Positions 60,341 to 64,000 of a stretch of DNA of 64,000 bases are shown here, in pieces. The stretch lies in contig NZ_DS999316.1 in assembly GCF_000156715.1 (NCBI RefSeq), forward strand, positions 795,212 through 859,211. Direction: 5' to 3'. Both the position numbers and the translations under genes were made by a program. The notes beneath the pieces were generated by a model. The model had not been told where the DNA came from, made no database searches, and saw only the letters and a program-made list of their open reading frames with translations. The DNA is from Francisella philomiragia subsp. philomiragia ATCC 25015 (GTDB taxonomy: Bacteria > Pseudomonadota > Gammaproteobacteria > Francisellales > Francisellaceae). Numbering within the stretch: the first letter of the stretch is position 1; each line of letters begins with the position of its first letter.

Positions 60341-60474
60341 ATATGGCTGGCTTAGTTAGATTTTGATTTAGAAAGGTTTATGTTGATCCTCCCCCACACA
60401 AATAGGACACATAAAACTATATAACGAGTCTATACATAACTAACTTAAAGACTAACTTCAGCCAGCTATATTTA
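60338..60474. mobile_element. 137-bp inverted-repeat element (MITE-like or IS relic)
   Basis: The left end TAAATATGGCTGGCTTAG (from 60338) and the right end, which on the other strand reads TAAATATAGCTGGCTGAAG (from 60474), form an imperfect inverted repeat of about 22 bases, differing by one substitution and a small indel. The 90 bases between encode nothing and include a C-rich stretch. The short size and terminal repeats resemble a MITE. No transposase lies inside. Confidence 0.45.
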
Positions 60475-60537
60475 AACTTCTTTAAAAAAAGTAAATATTC
60501 TAAATGACAAGATCAAAATAAAAAATTGAAAAAAGGT

Positions 60538-60650
60538 TTGACGATTACCTACTTTCACCTGGGCATTGCCAGACTATCATCGGCGTGAGACCGTTTCACT
60601 TCTGAGTTCGGAATGGGATCAGGTGGTTCCAGACTGCTATTATCGTCAAT
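60538..60650 (-). rRNA. rrf: 5S ribosomal RNA (orphan)
   Basis: Read on the minus strand, about 113 bases contain the conserved 5S core ATTCCGAACTCAGAAGTGAAAC, with ACCACCTGATCC before it and ACGCCGATGATAGT after it. The ends TTGACGAT and ATCGTCAA pair as helix I. No 23S or 16S precedes it: the 850 bases upstream hold an IS relic. It therefore stands outside an rRNA operon. A T-rich run follows the 3' end. Confidence 0.95.
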
Positions 60651-60658
60651 AGCCACAT

Positions 60659-60686
60659 ATGATACTCTCATTAATTATTATGTCAA
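60659..60686 (-). promoter_or_regulatory. Dedicated promoter of the orphan 5S rRNA
   Basis: On the minus strand a perfect -35 TTGACA (60681-60686) stands 16 bases before a -10 TATCAT (60659-60664). The predicted start, 7-9 bases on, falls at about 60650-60652, exactly at the first base of the 5S. A second TTGACA occurs about 24 bases further upstream. Confidence 0.6.
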
Positions 60687-60689
60687 CTA

Positions 60690-61030
60690 TATATTCAAAA
60701 GTTTTGTCAAAAAACAAATACCAAATATGGAAATAGAAAAATAATTTTCTAGTAAAAGACTCTTTGTTTACAATAATTTTATAGATAACTAACTCCCACC
60801 TAGATGGGTGAAACAAAAGACCCATGGATATCTACCATATAAATATAGAAAGTTCGAAATATTCCCACAGCAAGTATATTGGCATTAGCAGAGCTTATAT
60901 CTAAGATCAAACTATTTGAGTTAATAGGATGAAACCTTAGGTTCTCATGGCAGTAACAGCGATTATAAACTTCTGATTTATCGTGCCATATATAAGATAG
61001 CATATCATAAGCTTAATATCTAACGATAGA
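60690..61030. other. Gene-free stretch between the 5S promoter and the IS relic
   Basis: About 340 bases with stops in all frames except a 67-codon minus-strand frame at 60800-61003 that has no ribosome site and resembles nothing. Some of it may be the 5' part of the decayed IS element that follows, but I cannot align it convincingly. Confidence 0.35.
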
Positions 61031-61345
61031 GTAACTACATGCGTTATTGAATCCAATAGAAATACATTGTTCTAATGCTATGGATATGGTTAAGAAGAGT
61101 TGGTTGTAGTAATAACCTACCAACTATCGTCAGTCATACAGAATTGATATCGCTTTAGACAAAAAGAATGTAGTCATATAAAAAATAATACGTAGTGCTC
61201 TAAAAATCGCTTTATTTAGAATTAGCTCTCCTGATAGAATTATTATACACTCTGATAAAGAGTCTCCATACTGTAGTGGTAAATACCAAGATATGATATG
61301 ACTCTAAGTCAGTATGAATATATAATAAAAAATAAAGAAGTAAGC
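61031..61345 (+). mobile_element. Decayed IS3-family transposase remnant
   Basis: In one frame 61248-61296 reads HSDKESPYCSGKYQDM, close to the HSDRGSQYCS-x-x-YQ motif of the DDE domain of IS3-family OrfB; a short following piece (SMN) matches the next conserved block (SMSR). Upstream, VVITYQ near 61100 resembles the WVxDITYI strand. Stops and frame changes break everything else, so it cannot be functional. No clear terminal repeats or target duplication. Confidence 0.5.
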
Positions 61346-61500
61346 TGTCCTAAATTGACATGATAGATCAAAACTCATCAAGTAATAATTTTGATACTGT
61401 ACACCAAGAAAAAGCACAATTTAGAATTATTAACTGTATTGACTCTAATCACGATAATATTTATCTATGATGAGGATATTACTCTCAAGGAGGTGTTGTA

Positions 61501-62764
61501 ATGCCACTATTAAAGTATGAGGATAAGCATAGGCTTGAGTTCTCGGTAACAAATGTATTTACTTGTTTGTTATTTTCCACTTTATTTTTTTTGGATTTTG
61601 TAATGCAAACATCATTTAGCATTAACTTAAAAGAATTCAAAAGCCAACTAAGTTTGGATTCATTTTATTTAGGTTTGTTAGGCTCATCATTTCTAATGGG
61701 ATATATTTTGATGCAACTGCCTATAGGTTTCTTACTGACCATTTTTAGAGTTAAAACAGTAATGTTATCTTTTATCGTAGTGACTATTATTGGTAACATA
61801 ATTATTATATTAAGTAACGATTTCTATAATCTTTTTATAGGGCGATTTTTGACTGGCTCAGGATGTGCTATTGCTTATATAGGTGCTGCATACGCAGTGA
61901 CTCACTGGTGGCCTAATAAATATGAAGGTTTTGGTTATGCACTTATACTAGCTTTAGGTTCCTTGGGAGGTTTTGTAGGACAAGATATTTTCAGTTTATT
62001 TCTTCAGTACAGGTTTTCTTGGGAGTATACGACAGTATTATCAATTGTATTTTCTCTAATAATTCTTTTTATTGTAATATTTTCTTGGGTAGAAAATGCA
62101 CCAGATGAGTCATTTGAAAATGTAAAAAAATTAATTTTAGTTTATTTACTAAGACATTATTTAATAAAAATATAATGTTTATAGGTATATTGGGATTAAT
62201 AGCAAACTCTCCAACAGCTTCATTAGCAGGGCTATGGCTTGTGCCCTACTTTGAGATAAATAATTCACTTCAGCAGCAGCAAGCTATAGATATCATAGCA
62301 GCATTTTGGTTTGCACTGATTGTTTTACCATTTATAATTAGTTTTTTATCCTTAAAAATCTCACCCAAAGCACTGTTGATTATATCATTCTTCTTTGTAT
62401 TCCTTGGTTATCTATTGCTTATATTTTCACATTTAATTCCTACATCTTTGCTTTACTTGTCGATGATATTTTAGCTATTAGTCCATCAATACCTTTATAT
62501 CTATTTGTAATGATGAGAGTCGTTGAAGTGAAAAATTATGCTATAGCGTTTAGCTTTTTAAACTTAATGACTATGTTTGGTGGTATGGCTATGCAACCCA
62601 TATCTGGATATATTATAGATCTCTTTGGAAATGGTGATAGTTCAGGATACCATTTGTTAATAGCTATATTTGCACTTTTATCGATAATCTGTATTCTTAT
62701 ATCAGTTTTAGGAATCAAGCTTAGCTTACATCAACAGGCTAAATGTAGAAAGAAAATGTGCTAA
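61501..62764 (+). pseudogene. MFS transporter broken by two frameshifts
   Basis: Three consecutive pieces in different frames together make one 12-helix MFS protein of normal length (about 420 residues). Piece 1 (61501-62175) starts after a strong AAGGAGG site and carries helices 1-6, with FLMGYILMQLPIGFLL and GRFLTGSGCAIAYIGAAYAVTHWW. A shift near 62110-62150 leads to piece 2 (to 62474; NSPTASLAGLWLVPYF), and another near 62440 to piece 3 (ending 62764; AMQPISGYIIDLFG). It resembles Francisella phagosomal-type MFS transporters (Fpt). Its position beside an NRPS gene suggests a lost exporter, but this is a guess. Confidence 0.75.
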
Positions 62765-62917
62765 TAGTATCTCGTAAGTATATCCTCCTATTGAAATATT
62801 AAATAAAGAGTCATTAATCTGCATGTTGGATGAATACCAAGTTTTCTCAAAAATCACGGATTAATCACAAAAAATGGTTTCAAAAGTTATTCGGATTAGC
62901 TATATCTTTGAACCGTC

Positions 62918-64000
62918 TCATTTGACCTTTTTAGAAATCTCATTTAAACTACTATCCGAATATAAAATATGTATAGCATTTTGAATATAATTACTTGTCA
63001 AAGGTAAAGTAGGTTCTCTAAAAAATGTCCCATGACCTGTAGGGAGTATTCTATAAGCATACTTTTCAAAATGACTATCCCAAAACTCTCTTGGATCTTT
63101 ATCTGAGTTAATAAATGGATTTAAAAAGCTCTGTCCAAACATCATTAAAGTCTTACCTTTGTATATCTTTGGAAAATACTCCAATGTAACTAAATACGGC
63201 TTAATACCTAAAACTCTATCGAAATGAACCACTAATGAATGTGCAAACATACCAGATTGACAATTACCAAATATTACAAATGGCTTTGATAGATCATGAA
63301 TTTTAACTATTCTAGCAAAATACACCAATACTAAATTTTCTTGAAATTGTTCGTAGCTTTCAGCTGTTTTTGCATGTGTATGTAAAGATCTCATTCCATA
63401 TAAAGGTTGATCCTTATCTATTACTTTTGCAAGATTTGAAAACTCTGTCCAGTTATTACATACCCAAAATATTGGTGATTTACTTCCATTCTCATTGACA
63501 GCTAATAATAAACCTTTTGCGTTTCCTAATATACTAACTGACATTTCATCGACATCTTTTTGCATACTTTGCAGAATAGTGTAAAACTGTCTTTTAGAGT
63601 CATTATCCATCTCATAATAACTCATAGGTTGGGGTTTATTATCCCAAAACTCATCTGCAGGAACACCTTCTCTTTTTACAGGCTCTTCCTTAATATCCTC
63701 ATACTTTTTATTGACTAATTTACTAATAGTTGGGAAATCAAATATATCTTTAACATCTATTTTTGCTTCTACTTTTTTATTAAGCTGCGAAACTATCTTA
63801 ATAGCTAAGATACTATTACCACCTATCCTAAAGAAATCATCTGTAACTCCTACCTTCTCTAAGCCAAGTACCTCTGCAAATATATCACACAAAGTTATTT
63901 CAAGCTCTGTCGTCGGGGCTACAAACTCATCTTCATTAACAAACTCAGGATCTGGTAACGCTCTTCTATCTAATTTACCATTTACCGTCAATGGCATAGA
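62918..64000 (-). CDS. Non-ribosomal peptide synthetase, C-terminal part (cut by window edge)
   Basis: The frame continues past 64000. Visible order from the edge: the A10 motif of an adenylation domain (PLTVNGKLDRRALP), a peptidyl-carrier domain with the phosphopantetheine Ser in DDFFRIGGNSILA (Ser62 of this fragment), a linker of about 60 residues, and a thioesterase-like alpha/beta-hydrolase domain. In the latter the nucleophile elbow is FGNCQSGMFA, with Cys246 in place of Ser; LEYFP has Glu273 where the Asp is expected; and His322 is in TGHGTFF. It would release the product assembled by the rest of the enzyme. The product is unknown. Confidence 0.85.
   Translation of the reverse strand, partial: SMPLTVNGKLDRRALPDPEFVNEDEFVAPTTELEITLCDIFAEVLGLEKVGVTDDFFRIGGNSILAIKIVSQLNKKVEAKIDVKDIFDFPTISKLVNKKYEDIKEEPVKREGVPADEFWDNKPQPMSYYEMDNDSKRQFYTILQSMQKDVDEMSVSILGNAKGLLLAVNENGSKSPIFWVCNNWTEFSNLAKVIDKDQPLYGMRSLHTHAKTAESYEQFQENLVLVYFARIVKIHDLSKPFVIFGNCQSGMFAHSLVVHFDRVLGIKPYLVTLEYFPKIYKGKTLMMFGQSFLNPFINSDKDPREFWDSHFEKYAYRILPTGHGTFFREPTLPLTSNYIQNAIHILYSDSSLNEISKKVK

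Noticed and set aside
60800..61003. 67-codon open frame on the minus strand between the 5S and the IS relic
   Set aside because: No ribosome site, no similarity I can see, and it lies in decayed DNA; treated as chance.
61439..61480. Fur box or promoter before the broken MFS gene
   Set aside because: GATAATATTTATC matches the Fur consensus at only about half the positions, and the -10 candidate matches 3 of 6; not enough to claim.

Overview
The window is an AT-rich chromosomal stretch of a gammaproteobacterium. Gene content and order (pgm-glgC-glgA-glgP-malQ facing glgB-pullulanase, a two-subunit GcvP, a lysine decarboxylase beside the gcv genes, a lolCD pair next to a 5S rRNA) match what I remember of Francisella tularensis/novicida. 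The genus call is by recognition, not by a search. Apart from one broken transporter and an IS relic near the right end, nearly every gene looks intact and housekeeping.

Layout. 1-2571: envelope genes ftsW (partial), murD and mraY on the minus strand. 2646-6041: a divergent pair, an unusual PckA-like protein and glnS. 6061-13987: a minus-strand run with a peptide transporter (POT), ABC-F protein Uup, an MFS transporter, a FUSC-type membrane protein, rlmB and mpl. 14148-18741: plus-strand pyrE-lpxH, then a GH42 beta-galactosidase with a sugar-type MFS transporter. 18765-24634: the threonine pathway thrA-thrB-thrC with divergent asd. 24683-31041: a Cys-rich exported protein, murF, an HD phosphohydrolase, a trypsin-like protease, murE and glyQ, with several palindromic repeats between and even inside genes. 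31342-31779: a small membrane protein with integron-cassette-like borders. 31841-46602: the glycogen/maltodextrin locus plus a divergent shikimate-dehydrogenase-like gene. 46608-48762: metY-metA behind a SAM-II riboswitch. 48999-57980: a GDSL esterase, a CPBP protease, gcvT-gcvH-gcvPA-gcvPB and lysine decarboxylase. 58076-60026: lolC-lolD. 60027-64000: accessory-looking DNA with a tiny ORF, a 137-bp inverted-repeat element, an orphan 5S rRNA with its own promoter, a decayed IS3-like element, a frameshifted MFS transporter and the 3' end of an NRPS gene.

How the genes work together. The glycogen genes cover the full cycle: Pgm and GlgC make ADP-glucose, GlgA and GlgB build the polymer, and GlgP, the pullulanase and MalQ degrade it. 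ThrA, Asd, ThrB and ThrC take aspartate to threonine, and homoserine also feeds MetA/MetY, which a SAM-sensing leader should switch off when SAM is plentiful. Mur, Mpl, LpxH, Lol and FtsW genes serve peptidoglycan, lipid A and lipoprotein assembly.

Points most worth a second look: the SAM-II riboswitch outside its usual phyla; palindromic repeats read in frame inside murE; a PckA with several metal/substrate residues replaced; the self-promoted orphan 5S; the cassette-like gene beside glyQ; a cytoplasmic trypsin-like protease translated from a TTG start overlapping murE; and an NRPS thioesterase with Cys in place of the nucleophilic Ser.
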